Assembly (NCBI GenBank): GCA_025936615.1
Contig: JAICSZ010000017.1
Coordinates: 1 to 13,479, forward strand
Direction of reading: 5' to 3'
DNA: 13,479 nt
DNA from: Pedococcus sp.
GTDB lineage: Bacteria > Actinomycetota > Actinomycetes > Actinomycetales > Dermatophilaceae
Made by a program: the position numbers and the translations under genes. Shown here in pieces: positions 6,512-13,479 of the stretch. Positions within the stretch are counted from its first letter, which is position 1. Each line of letters begins with the position of its first letter. The notes beneath the pieces are model-generated. The model saw only the letters and a list, made by a program, of their open reading frames with translations, did no database searches and was not told the origin of the DNA.

Positions 6512-8290
6512 ATGCCCGGCATGACCATGACGACCCGGGCCCTCGCCTCAAGCGTGCTGACTCGCCTGGCACGTCGGCGCCGTCCAGAGGGGCGGCCCCT
6601 GCCACATCGGCAACGCCTCATCGGCGAGCGATCGAAGGGTCCCGCGGCTCGTGTCGTCGCGATCCTCGCCGATGCCGAGGTGGGACCCGAGCTCCGCACG
6701 GCTGTCGAAGCCCAGAGCGGCTCGGTCCACGTCGTGGCACCGGAGGCCCTGCCCGCGTGGGACCTCTCGAGTTCCGGGGCGTCCTTCCACGTCGCGACCA
6801 CCCTCGACGAGGTCAACTGGGTCCTGAAGATGATCGGCCCCGCTGACCTGGTCATCAACATGACGACAAAGACGGCCGCCGGCCACGAGAAGGACTGGGA
6901 CCGGCTCTTCTTCAACGTGCGAAAGGGCGGCGAGTACGTCGTTCCCCGCGACCGGATCCAGCGGGACGAGGAGCCGGGGATCTTTGGACGACTCGTCGAG
7001 GTGATGGCGGCACAGAGTGCCCCCAGCGCGGTGCTCAAGACGCTGCCAGCCGGCATCCGCGCATTTACCGACGCAGTGGGAGCGGTGCGCCTGGAGGCGG
7101 AGAGCATCCGCGCCAGCAAGGCGAACCAGCACCTGGTCAAGATCCGGGACGCCGACGGCAGCAGGATGATGGCGGTCCGAGGACGCGACCTCACGGTCCG
7201 GGACGTCGTGACGCTGCCGCCGCTGACGTTCGAGCACCGCGGGGAGGTCATCTCGCACGAGGCCCAGGTGCCGGTAGCCGACCTCGACACGACGTTCGCA
7301 GTCCCTGCGCTCAAGCTGCGACACTACGAGGGCCGGATCGGCATGGTGTCGAATGCACTGCTGTTCTCGGAGGAGATGATCCTCCCGGACTCCTTTCGCC
7401 ACCACCGCACCCCAGGGCTCATCAACCCCGCAGTCACGAACGTCAACCGTGACTTCGCGCTGATCCCCGAGCGCGTCCTGCCGCACACCTCCCGCAAGGG
7501 CACCTTCTACCACCTCGACTGCGAGAACTCCGGTCACTACGGCCACCTCGTCACGGAGGTCATGTCCCGGCTGTGGGGCTGGGAGCGCGCGAAGCTCGAG
7601 ACTCCGGCGCTCCAGGCGATCTTCCGGATCCGCTACCCGAACGAACGAGACCCGCTCCTGGAGCGCCGGTTGTTCACGGCGTTCGGGATCGACGAGGCCG
7701 ACATCACCTGGACGGCGGAGCCCACGTGGCTGGAGTCGGTCTACGCGGCCACGCCCATGTGGCACAACGCGGCGCCGCACTACGTGCATCCTGACATCCA
7801 AGGCATCTGGGAGCGAGTCAGCCGAGGTCTGACCCGTTCCGTGGAGCGCGACCAGGAACCCAGCGACCGACTCTTCGTCTCACGCCGCGCTGCAGCAGCC
7901 AACCGGAGCTGTCGCAACGCCGAGCAGGTTGAAGCGGTCTTCACAGACCACGGCTTCACCGTCATCTACCCCGAGGAGCTGGACCTGGCCCAGCAGGCGT
8001 ATCTCTTCAGGGATGCCCGGGTGGTTGCGGGGTTCGGCGGGTCCGGACTGTTCAACATCTTCAACAGCCGGGCGCTGGAGCACCTCGTGGTGTTGAACCA
8101 CGAGTCCTACACAGCCCGGAACGAGCACCTCTACGCAGCGGTCCTTGGCTGCACGGAGCACTACTTCTGGAGCCCTGCCGACACGGCACACCCGACCAAC
8201 GGGTGGAGCGCGGAGGCCTACTACTCCGGTTGGGAGTTCGACTTCGAGCGCAACCTCGACGAGCTGACCAGGCTGCTGAGGTCGCTCTGA
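6512..8290 (+). CDS. Glycosyltransferase family 61 (DUF563) protein with an unassigned N-terminal domain
   Basis: A 592-residue protein without signal peptide or clear membrane span. Residues about 265-555 are a GT61/DUF563 domain: NSGHYGHLVTE at 339-349 (H345 and E349 at the usual His/acid positions), RLFVSRR at 453-459, a Gly/Phe and Pro pattern HGFTVIYPEEL at 480-490, and a glycine motif GFGGSGLFN at 507-515. GT61 enzymes transfer xylose, GlcNAc or related sugars in eukaryotes; bacterial members occur in surface-polysaccharide loci, mostly without known substrates. Residues about 47-145 look like a Rossmann-type unit: DLVINM at 112-117, H125 and LFFNVRKGGEYVV at 132-144 resemble the C-terminal half of a class I methyltransferase, but no GxGxG SAM loop is visible. 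It follows the YfhO-like gene by 118 nt on the same strand and converges on the methyltransferase gene. ATG 6512 or 6521 may be the start. Confidence 0.85.
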   Translation: MPGMTMTTRALASSVLTRLARRRRPEGRPLPHRQRLIGERSKGPAARVVAILADAEVGPELRTAVEAQSGSVHVVAPEALPAWDLSSSGASFHVATTLDEVNWVLKMIGPADLVINMTTKTAAGHEKDWDRLFFNVRKGGEYVVPRDRIQRDEEPGIFGRLVEVMAAQSAPSAVLKTLPAGIRAFTDAVGAVRLEAESIRASKANQHLVKIRDADGSRMMAVRGRDLTVRDVVTLPPLTFEHRGEVISHEAQVPVADLDTTFAVPALKLRHYEGRIGMVSNALLFSEEMILPDSFRHHRTPGLINPAVTNVNRDFALIPERVLPHTSRKGTFYHLDCENSGHYGHLVTEVMSRLWGWERAKLETPALQAIFRIRYPNERDPLLERRLFTAFGIDEADITWTAEPTWLESVYAATPMWHNAAPHYVHPDIQGIWERVSRGLTRSVERDQEPSDRLFVSRRAAAANRSCRNAEQVEAVFTDHGFTVIYPEELDLAQQAYLFRDARVVAGFGGSGLFNIFNSRALEHLVVLNHESYTARNEHLYAAVLGCTEHYFWSPADTAHPTNGWSAEAYYSGWEFDFERNLDELTRLLRSL

Positions 8291-8318
8291 CCTCTGTTGC
8301 CTGGCCGACGGGGAGCCA

Positions 8319-8336
8319 CCGCCTGGTTTCAGGCGG
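8319..8336. terminator. Candidate bidirectional hairpin terminator between convergent genes
   Basis: A perfect 7-bp GC-rich stem (CCGCCTG at 8319-8325 with CAGGCGG at 8330-8336) closes a GTTT tetraloop. It lies in the 38-nt gap between the two convergent genes and includes the stop codon (8329-8331) and last codons of the minus-strand methyltransferase. No T-run follows on either strand, which is common for actinobacterial hairpins but lowers confidence. The location suits ending transcripts from both directions. Confidence 0.45.
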
Positions 8337-9276
8337 GCGCCAGCCGTTTGAGCTCGTCCCACGCGGTGCTGACGTCTGCCCCGGGGTCCTCCCTCAGGGT
8401 CGCCAGTCGCTCCCACACCGGTGAGGCGAGCAGAACCTGCGGGTCGACGCTGGTGGAGCGGTCCATGAAGCTCATCGGTGGGGACTGTGGGTCCGCCGAG
8501 AGGAGGTATCCGACCTCCGACTGGTACGTCTCGCATAGCACTCTGGAGGTCGGGTCCAGTGAGACCACCACCGCGGTTCCCGTGGGAGCTGTGTTCACGA
8601 GCAGGACGACGAGGTCCGGTCGCCGACGCTGCAGCACTTCGACGGCCTTGTAGACATCGCCGGTCCACGCGCTCGTCCGGCGGTCACGCGAGGCCTCCAG
8701 CGCGTTCCGGGGAAGGACGTCGTCCAGGACGACAACCCCCGTGGCGGCCATGAGTGGCTCGACATTCATGAAGTCTCGCAGCGCGAAGTCCGACAAGTGC
8801 ATGCCGTCGATGAAGGCCAGGTCGACGGGCAGGTCGCCGAAGTGGCGGAGTGGCTCCGCTCGGTCAAAGAAGTCATCGCTGGTCGCACGCACCAGCTGCA
8901 CGTCGCACTCGAGCTCCTTCACGACGGCGAACGCCGGGTCCACCCCTATCGAGCGCGTCCGGGACAGGGCCAGGCTGGCGCCGTCGTTGACGCCGACCTC
9001 GAGGTAGGTGCGCGGCTGGAGCCTTGCGTGCAGCTGCTCCAACAGGTTGTGGCGGCTGAGGGTTGGCTTCGGGTGGTCCACGAACGGATCCGACTTGACC
9101 CATTTCCCTGGCGCTGGAGTGGCCACCTGCTTGGGTTTCGCGGCGGTCCGGGGGGTGACCTCGATCCGGCGAGCTGCTTCGTCGCGCACGCGTCGCTCGA
9201 GTGTTCGCACCCTCTGGGTCCGTTCGGCACCGACTGCACCCTCCAGCCGCTGACCGACCCACCTGCGCACTGTCAT
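8329..9276 (-). CDS. Class I SAM-dependent methyltransferase (Methyltransf_24-like)
   Basis: A 315-residue soluble protein. The first 60 residues are Arg-rich and charged (possible short coiled coil about 5-38), then a flexible Lys/Pro/Thr linker. The Rossmann methyltransferase core begins near 88: motif I YLEVGVNDGASL at 91-102 (E93, G95, D98, G99), the ribose-binding acid in IGVDPAF (D113), FIDGMH at 155-160 and VVVLDDVLP at 181-189, followed by TGDVYKAVEVL near 205-215. These are typical of class I SAM methyltransferases found in glycan and natural-product clusters, where they O-methylate a sugar or small acceptor. The paired aspartates at 185-186 could bind a metal as in TylF/MycF-type enzymes (inference). 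The substrate cannot be read from the sequence. It converges with the GT61 gene and is preceded by the 3' end of the transglutaminase gene. No clear Shine-Dalgarno precedes ATG 9276, and a -10-like box fits a leaderless transcript. Confidence 0.9.
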   Translation of the reverse strand: MTVRRWVGQRLEGAVGAERTQRVRTLERRVRDEAARRIEVTPRTAAKPKQVATPAPGKWVKSDPFVDHPKPTLSRHNLLEQLHARLQPRTYLEVGVNDGASLALSRTRSIGVDPAFAVVKELECDVQLVRATSDDFFDRAEPLRHFGDLPVDLAFIDGMHLSDFALRDFMNVEPLMAATGVVVLDDVLPRNALEASRDRRTSAWTGDVYKAVEVLQRRRPDLVVLLVNTAPTGTAVVVSLDPTSRVLCETYQSEVGYLLSADPQSPPMSFMDRSTSVDPQVLLASPVWERLATLREDPGADVSTAWDELKRLAPA

Positions 9277-9283
9277 TCGCGGA

Positions 9284-9289
9284 ATGGTA
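9284..9289 (-). promoter_or_regulatory. Candidate -10 element (TACCAT) for a leaderless methyltransferase mRNA
   Basis: On the minus strand TACCAT matches the actinobacterial -10 pattern TANNNT. Its last base lies 7 nt before the A of the start codon at 9276, so transcription would begin at or next to that A. Leaderless mRNAs are common in actinobacteria, and the gene lacks a clear Shine-Dalgarno. No good TTGACA-like -35 is seen at 16-18 nt spacing, so support is moderate to low. Confidence 0.35.
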
Positions 9290-9300
9290 GCCGAGTCGCT

Positions 9301-9325
9301 CCGCCGGTAGTGCCTTGGCCGGCGG
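9301..9325 (-). terminator. Candidate hairpin terminator after the MoxR-DUF58-transglutaminase operon
   Basis: CCGCCGG at 9301-9307 pairs perfectly with CCGGCGG at 9319-9325 around an 11-nt loop, about 65 nt beyond the transglutaminase stop codon at 9391. There is no T-run after it on the minus strand. Its place between the operon end and the methyltransferase -10 element suits a terminator, but a 7-bp pure G/C stem can occur by chance in DNA of this composition. Confidence 0.35.
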
Positions 9326-9390
9326 CTGGTCCTCGGCGGGCGAGCACCGGGTGGGGGGCGCTTCGCGTTGCGGTCCGTATGCCGCGTGGC

Positions 9391-11763
9391 TCAGTGCCGC
9401 TCGTGCCACCGTTCGGCCAGCCGGTCGAAGGGCAGGCGCACCAGCCGCACGATGCCGTCCCGGCGCTCGCGCCACTCGGTGAGGCCCTCGGTCGGCCACC
9501 ACGCGGCACGGACCCGGTCCTTGCGGCGGCGCACTGCCGAGACGGCGTGCACGACCGAGGCCGAGTCGGCCCGGATGTCGGTGAGGACCGTTCCGGGCGG
9601 GGCGTACCGCGAGCGTTCGATGCCGTTGACGACGCGGTGCAGCGCCTGCGACTCCTCGCCCTCCAGGTAGGCCTCCCGGGAGTAGAACCGGCCGGCCTGG
9701 CGTGGTGTGCTGCCGCGCGGGGCGACGATGCCGAGGTCGCCGATGCGTTCGACCAGGGACTGCCACTCGACCTCGACCCGGCCGGCCTCGTCGGGTGCCT
9801 CGCGCAGCCGACGGCGCAGCCGGGACCGTGCCGCCAGGGGAACGGCGAGCGACCCGAGGATGCCGATGAGCAGCCCCAGCAGCACCCAGATCCCTGCGCT
9901 GCGGCTCGTCTCGCCGATCCAGCCCGCGACGCCGCTGCTGCCGGTCTGCTGCTTCGTGTCGGTGGCGCCCGGGTCGTTGCGGCCGTCGGGGCGCGTGTCG
10001 GCGCGGGTGGTCGGCGTGCCCGCGCCGGTGGTGGCCGACCCGGACCCGGTGGCTGAGGTGGGCGCCAGCGAGTAGTCGGGGGCGACGGTGTTCTGCTCGC
10101 CGGACGGGGTGGGCTCGAAGCGCAGCCACCCGATGCCGTCGAAGTACAGCTCCGGCCAGGCGTGCGCGTCGGAGGCGCGGACGGTGTAGGCGCCCCTGTC
10201 GAGGCGTCCGGGCAGGAACCCGATGCCCATCCGGGCGGGGATCCCGCTGGCCCGGGCCATCATCACCATCGCCGAGGCGAACTGGACGCAGTAGCCCTGC
10301 TTGGTCAGCAGGAAGTGGGTGATGGGGTCGGGCATGACGAGCTGGTGGTGCTCGTTCTCGATCGGTCCGGCCAGCTGGAGGGAGTAGCGGAAGCCACCGC
10401 TGGTGCGCAGGTACTTCTGGATCGCTCGCGCGGTCTCGATGCGGTTGGCGTCCTTGGGCACGATGTCCGCGAGGACGGCGCGGACCGTCGGCTCGGACTC
10501 GGGGTCCACCGCGAGGTCGCCGGTGCCGACGACTCCGCCCCGGCTCTCGCGGGGCTGGTCGAGCGAGCCCTGCGTGGGCTCGAGGTCGAGGTAGCTGAAG
10601 GAGTAGGAGCGGGCGCTGCGCTCGACGCTCGCCACCTGGGTGACCCGGTCCAGGCCCCATCGCCCGCCATCGAGATCGCCGGAGACCAGGGGCGCCGGCG
10701 CCGCGATCTGTGGCGCCTCGATGCGGGAGTCGTCGACCGACACGCGGTAGGTCTCGCGCGGCACGGTCGGGTCCAGGCCATCGGCCTGCGGGATCGCCGG
10801 ACGCCGGCTGAAGTCGACCTGCGGAGGATCGGGCGCCCACTTGCCGTCGCGGTAGGTGTCGAGCACACCGACCCGCAGCGGTGTCAGGCTCGGGGCGTTG
10901 GTCGTGTAGGTCAGCACGGGCGCGGTCGAGGGGTTCTCGAGGTTCTTCTGCAGGTCGAGGGTCGAGCGCAGGCCGATCTGGCCGTCGCTGAACCCGGTGG
11001 CGTTCGCCGAGCGGCCGAGCCCGTCGATGAGGTACCTCGTCGGCAGGTGCGGGATGACGAGGGGGAGCACCACCGCCGCCGCGAGGCCCGCGACGGCGAG
11101 GCTGCGGCCGACGGCCGCGTAGCCGTACGCCCCGTCGCGGTCGTCGCTGGTGCGTCGGCCCGCGGTGCTCATCGGCACGGTGGTGCTCCACCGGCGCAGG
11201 GAGGCGATTCCCTGGCGCCCGAGCATGAGCAGCCACACGGCGCCGGCTGCCACGAAGTACATGGGGTGCAGCGACGAGCCGGAGTTGGAGGCGGAGATGA
11301 GGAACGTCGTCAGCAACGGCAGTCCCGCCATCGCGGGGGAGCGGCGCATCACGGCGAGGTGGTCGATGATGATGGCCGACACCGTGATCGCCAGGCCGAC
11401 ACCGAGGATGACTCCACGGTTGGTCGGCGCGGGCGCGGCGTAGTTCTGGACGGTCTCGCGTGCCTGCACGAGCAGGTTGTTGAAGGCCAGCACCATGTCC
11501 GGGGTCGGCAGCCCGTGCCACAGGTGACCGCGCCCGTAGACCCAGCCGGCGGCGACCGTGGCACCGGCCACCTGGGCGAGCGCGACGAGCGCCCACGACG
11601 TCGTCACCAGCCGGGACAGCATGCCGCACACCACGACCACGGCGATCATGCCCAGGGTCGGGCGCACCCAGGTCGCGGGGGCGAACAGCGTGGTGATCGG
11701 CCAGGCGACGACCGCCGTCGCCAGCCCGGCGATCAGCGACTCGGGAGCCCGGGCCCGGCTCAT
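9391..11763 (-). CDS. TgpA-type membrane transglutaminase-like protein (DUF3488 - transglutaminase core - DUF4129)
   Basis: A 790-residue membrane protein. About six or seven hydrophobic segments lie within residues 9-240 (for example 9-28, 34-50, 54-76, 116-136, 166-182, 219-240). They are followed by a large extracytoplasmic domain with the transglutaminase-like core, a Ser/Thr/Gly-rich linker, one more span near 630-650, and a cytoplasmic DUF4129 tail. The core shows GYCVQFASAM with catalytic Cys492, SDAHAWPEL with His534, and WLRFEPTP with Glu550 sixteen residues after the His, where the third triad member is expected. The substrate of the family is not established; P. aeruginosa TgpA is essential and envelope-associated. 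The start codon overlaps the DUF58 stop (ATGA at 11763-11760), indicating translational coupling. The order MoxR, DUF58, TgpA is a conserved actinobacterial operon. The length is normal for the family and no frameshift is visible. Confidence 0.93.
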   Translation of the reverse strand: MSRARAPESLIAGLATAVVAWPITTLFAPATWVRPTLGMIAVVVVCGMLSRLVTTSWALVALAQVAGATVAAGWVYGRGHLWHGLPTPDMVLAFNNLLVQARETVQNYAAPAPTNRGVILGVGLAITVSAIIIDHLAVMRRSPAMAGLPLLTTFLISASNSGSSLHPMYFVAAGAVWLLMLGRQGIASLRRWSTTVPMSTAGRRTSDDRDGAYGYAAVGRSLAVAGLAAAVVLPLVIPHLPTRYLIDGLGRSANATGFSDGQIGLRSTLDLQKNLENPSTAPVLTYTTNAPSLTPLRVGVLDTYRDGKWAPDPPQVDFSRRPAIPQADGLDPTVPRETYRVSVDDSRIEAPQIAAPAPLVSGDLDGGRWGLDRVTQVASVERSARSYSFSYLDLEPTQGSLDQPRESRGGVVGTGDLAVDPESEPTVRAVLADIVPKDANRIETARAIQKYLRTSGGFRYSLQLAGPIENEHHQLVMPDPITHFLLTKQGYCVQFASAMVMMARASGIPARMGIGFLPGRLDRGAYTVRASDAHAWPELYFDGIGWLRFEPTPSGEQNTVAPDYSLAPTSATGSGSATTGAGTPTTRADTRPDGRNDPGATDTKQQTGSSGVAGWIGETSRSAGIWVLLGLLIGILGSLAVPLAARSRLRRRLREAPDEAGRVEVEWQSLVERIGDLGIVAPRGSTPRQAGRFYSREAYLEGEESQALHRVVNGIERSRYAPPGTVLTDIRADSASVVHAVSAVRRRKDRVRAAWWPTEGLTEWRERRDGIVRLVRLPFDRLAERWHERH

Positions 11764-13022
11764 GTCACACCGACGCGGTGCGAGGAGCCGGACAGGGCGC
11801 TCCAGACGGAGGCCAGGTCGTCCTGCGCACCCACCACGGCGACGTTCCAGCCGGCTCCCTCCAGGACGGGGACGCAGGCGAGCTCGTGTGGCTCGCCGCT
11901 GGCACGACGACGGGTGGCCGTGAAGCCGTCGGGGTCCATGACCATGGCGAGCGCGGTGCCACCCGGCTGGCGCAGCGAGGCGACGCGACGTGCGAGCTCC
12001 TCGTCGAGGTCGGTGACCACGGCCAGGACCAGCCCTCCGGAGGCGGTGACGGGGTGGGCAGACTGGAGCACGTCGGCGAACTGGTCGTCCGAGCCCGTCT
12101 CGGCCATGGCCAGCACGTCGAGCAGCGGGTCGAGCTCGATGGCGGTGCTCGCCCTGCCGTCCTCAGCCGTCTCGTCGCTGAGCAGGTGGACTGCGTACGC
12201 CTGCTCGAGCAGGTGGACGGCCACCGAGGCACACGCGGTGACGGCCCACTCGAACGAGCCCGAGCTGCCGGTGCCATGGTGGCCGCGGGCGCGCGAGTCG
12301 AGGACGAGGACGGCACGCCGCCGGGCCGGCCGGTCCTCCTGGCGGACCATGATCTCGCCGGTCTTGGCGGTCGCCGGCCAGTGGATGCGGCGCAGGTCGT
12401 CGCCGTCGCGGTACTCACGGATGGAGACGTCGTCCTCGCCGTGCAGGGCCACCATGTGTGGGATCTCCCCCTCGGCGCCCACCCCGCTGCCTGCGGGACG
12501 GCCACCACCCAGCGGCACGATCCGGGGGAGCACCAGCACGTCGCTGGAGCCGGAGATCGCAGCTACCCGGGTGGACAGGCCGAACGGGTCGCGCAGCCGC
12601 ACGCCGAGGGGTCCCAGCCGGTGCCGGCCCCTGACGTGCGAGCGGACCGTGTAGTGCACCTCCTGGCGGTCCCCACGGCGCAGCCTGGGGACGACGAAGC
12701 GGGGACGGTCGCCGAGCGCGTAGTCGAGCTGCTCCTCGGCCATCAGCAGCGGGCTCGCTGCGCCGCCGGCGTTCTCGATCCCCAGGGTGACCAGGGCGGC
12801 CTCGTCCACCTGGACACGACCGGGCACCGCCGTCCGCTCCAGTGAGAAGCGCAGGTCGTGCCGGCGCATCAGCGCTCCGCTCAGCAGCGGCAGCGCCACG
12901 AGCAGTACGCCGATGCGGGTCAGGTCGTTGAACCCGAGTCCGATCCCGCACAGCACCAACGTGATTCCCGCCGCGACGAACGCCCGCCCGCGGGTCGTCA
13001 GGAGGTCGCGAAGCCTGCGCAC
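11760..13022 (-). CDS. DUF58 domain protein (vWA-like partner of MoxR ATPase)
   Basis: A 420-residue protein with two membrane spans near the N-terminus (about 14-30 and 35-51), an outer or beta-rich segment with RDPFGL at 144-149, and the DUF58 signature REYRDGDDLRRIHWPATAK at 202-220. A von Willebrand A-like fold follows, starting at AVLVLDSRA (237-245). DUF58 proteins work with MoxR AAA+ ATPases, probably as adaptors or substrates in folding or assembly of envelope complexes; the exact role is unknown. The usual MIDAS metal motif DxSxS reads DSRAR from D242, so metal binding is doubtful. Translation starts at GTG 13022, 7 nt after the MoxR stop, with an AGG-containing Shine-Dalgarno overlapping that stop. 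The stop codon overlaps the transglutaminase start. All three genes are therefore one transcription unit. Confidence 0.95.
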   Translation of the reverse strand: MRRLRDLLTTRGRAFVAAGITLVLCGIGLGFNDLTRIGVLLVALPLLSGALMRRHDLRFSLERTAVPGRVQVDEAALVTLGIENAGGAASPLLMAEEQLDYALGDRPRFVVPRLRRGDRQEVHYTVRSHVRGRHRLGPLGVRLRDPFGLSTRVAAISGSSDVLVLPRIVPLGGGRPAGSGVGAEGEIPHMVALHGEDDVSIREYRDGDDLRRIHWPATAKTGEIMVRQEDRPARRRAVLVLDSRARGHHGTGSSGSFEWAVTACASVAVHLLEQAYAVHLLSDETAEDGRASTAIELDPLLDVLAMAETGSDDQFADVLQSAHPVTASGGLVLAVVTDLDEELARRVASLRQPGGTALAMVMDPDGFTATRRRASGEPHELACVPVLEGAGWNVAVVGAQDDLASVWSALSGSSHRVGVT

Positions 13023-13029
13023 TGGCGCC

Positions 13030-13479
13030 TCAGCGGCCGGCTGCCGGGACGGGTACCCGGCGCATGAGGTCCTGGAGCACCTCCGCGGTGCTCCGACGGG
13101 CCAGCTGGGTCTCCCCGGTCGGGATCATGCGGTGGGCGAGCACCGGCACGACCACCGCCTGGACGTCGTCGGGCAGCACGTGGTCACGGCCGTCGAGTGC
13201 CGCGTGGGCGCGGGAGGCGCGCAGCATGTGCAGGGTCGCCCGGGGTGAGGCGCCCAGCCGCAGGGCGGAGCTGGCGCGGGTGGCGGCGGCGAGGTCGACG
13301 ACGTACTGCTTGATCGCGTCGCTGGTGAACACCGAGCGCACCGCCCTGACCATGGCGGTGACCGTGGCGGCGTCGGTGACCGGCGAGAGGGTCTCCAGCG
13401 GTGAGGACTGGCCGTGCGTGTCGAGCATGGCTACCTCGGCACGGGCCGACGGGTAGCCGAGGGAGATGCGGGCCATGAA
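13030..13479 (-). CDS. MoxR-type AAA+ ATPase, C-terminal part, 5' end outside window
   Basis: This is the C-terminal half of a MoxR-family AAA+ ATPase, a chaperone-like motor. The frame stays open past the window edge: the last codon visible (13477-13479) encodes Phe, giving F-M-A-R-I-S-L-G-Y-P, the conserved DRF-x-x-R-x-x-x-GYP segment after sensor 1. The ATG at 13476 is therefore internal. The remaining residues form the helical lid domain: the LYS-less linker region, VFTSDAIKQYVVDLAAATR, and LGASPRATLHMLRASRAHAALDGRDHVLPDDVQ with the sensor 2 Arg in GASPRA. The Walker A and B motifs lie outside the window. It is the first gene seen of the MoxR-DUF58-transglutaminase operon and is separated from DUF58 by 7 nt. 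Confidence 0.95.
   Translation of the reverse strand, partial: FMARISLGYPSARAEVAMLDTHGQSSPLETLSPVTDAATVTAMVRAVRSVFTSDAIKQYVVDLAAATRASSALRLGASPRATLHMLRASRAHAALDGRDHVLPDDVQAVVVPVLAHRMIPTGETQLARRSTAEVLQDLMRRVPVPAAGR

Noticed and set aside
8873..11629. A 918-codon open frame on the minus strand overlapping the transglutaminase and methyltransferase genes
   Set aside because: It is longer than the real transglutaminase, but its product is Arg/Pro/Gly/His-rich with no recognisable domain. The other frame has clear membrane spans and Cys/His motifs. In high-GC DNA stop codons are rare in off frames.
10162..12654. An 830-codon open frame on the plus strand, antisense to the transglutaminase and DUF58 genes
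   Set aside because: It shows low-complexity Arg/Gly/Asp/His/Gln composition, no domain and no start context. It is the mirror of strong G/C third-position bias in the true genes.

Overview
The window is high-GC DNA with actinobacterial codon use (third positions almost all G or C). The C-terminal third of the principal sigma factor matches the near-invariant actinomycete HrdB/SigA sequence. Together with the gene families present this points to Actinomycetota. A Micrococcales-type genome such as the Intrasporangiaceae is my best guess, but the sequence alone does not fix genus or family.

Layout, left to right. (1) Positions 1-387, plus strand: the 3' end of rpoD. (2) Positions 512-8290, plus strand: three long genes that look like a cell-surface glycan module. 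They are a 1215-residue two-enzyme polymerase (family 2 glycosyltransferase plus TagF-type CDP-glycerol glycerophosphotransferase), a 738-residue YfhO-like/GT-C polytopic membrane protein 17 nt behind it, and a 592-residue family 61 glycosyltransferase. (3) Positions 8329-9276, minus strand and convergent: a class I SAM-dependent methyltransferase with a possible leaderless promoter. (4) Positions 9391-13479, minus strand: a tightly packed operon read from right to left, MoxR-type AAA+ ATPase (5' end outside the window), DUF58 protein, then TgpA-type membrane transglutaminase. MoxR and DUF58 are 7 nt apart, and DUF58 and the transglutaminase overlap by ATGA.

How they may work together (inference). 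The polymerase would build a teichoic-acid-like chain on the cytoplasmic face, possibly alternating sugar and glycerol-phosphate because both transferases are on one chain. The YfhO-like protein would add sugars to the polymer outside the membrane. The GT61 enzyme and the methyltransferase would decorate the same or a related glycan. No transporter (TagGH) or LCP ligase is in the window, so export and attachment must be encoded elsewhere. The MoxR-DUF58-transglutaminase set is a widespread actinobacterial cell-envelope cassette and is not obviously part of the glycan module.

No tRNA, rRNA, CRISPR array, insertion sequence or phage element was seen. There is no gene-free stretch over 300 bases; the largest gaps are 388-511, 6394-6511 and 9277-9390. 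I see no clear new defence or mobile system. The most original material is the glycan module: its two-enzyme polymerase with a long unassigned middle, and the GT61 protein with an unusual N-terminal domain.
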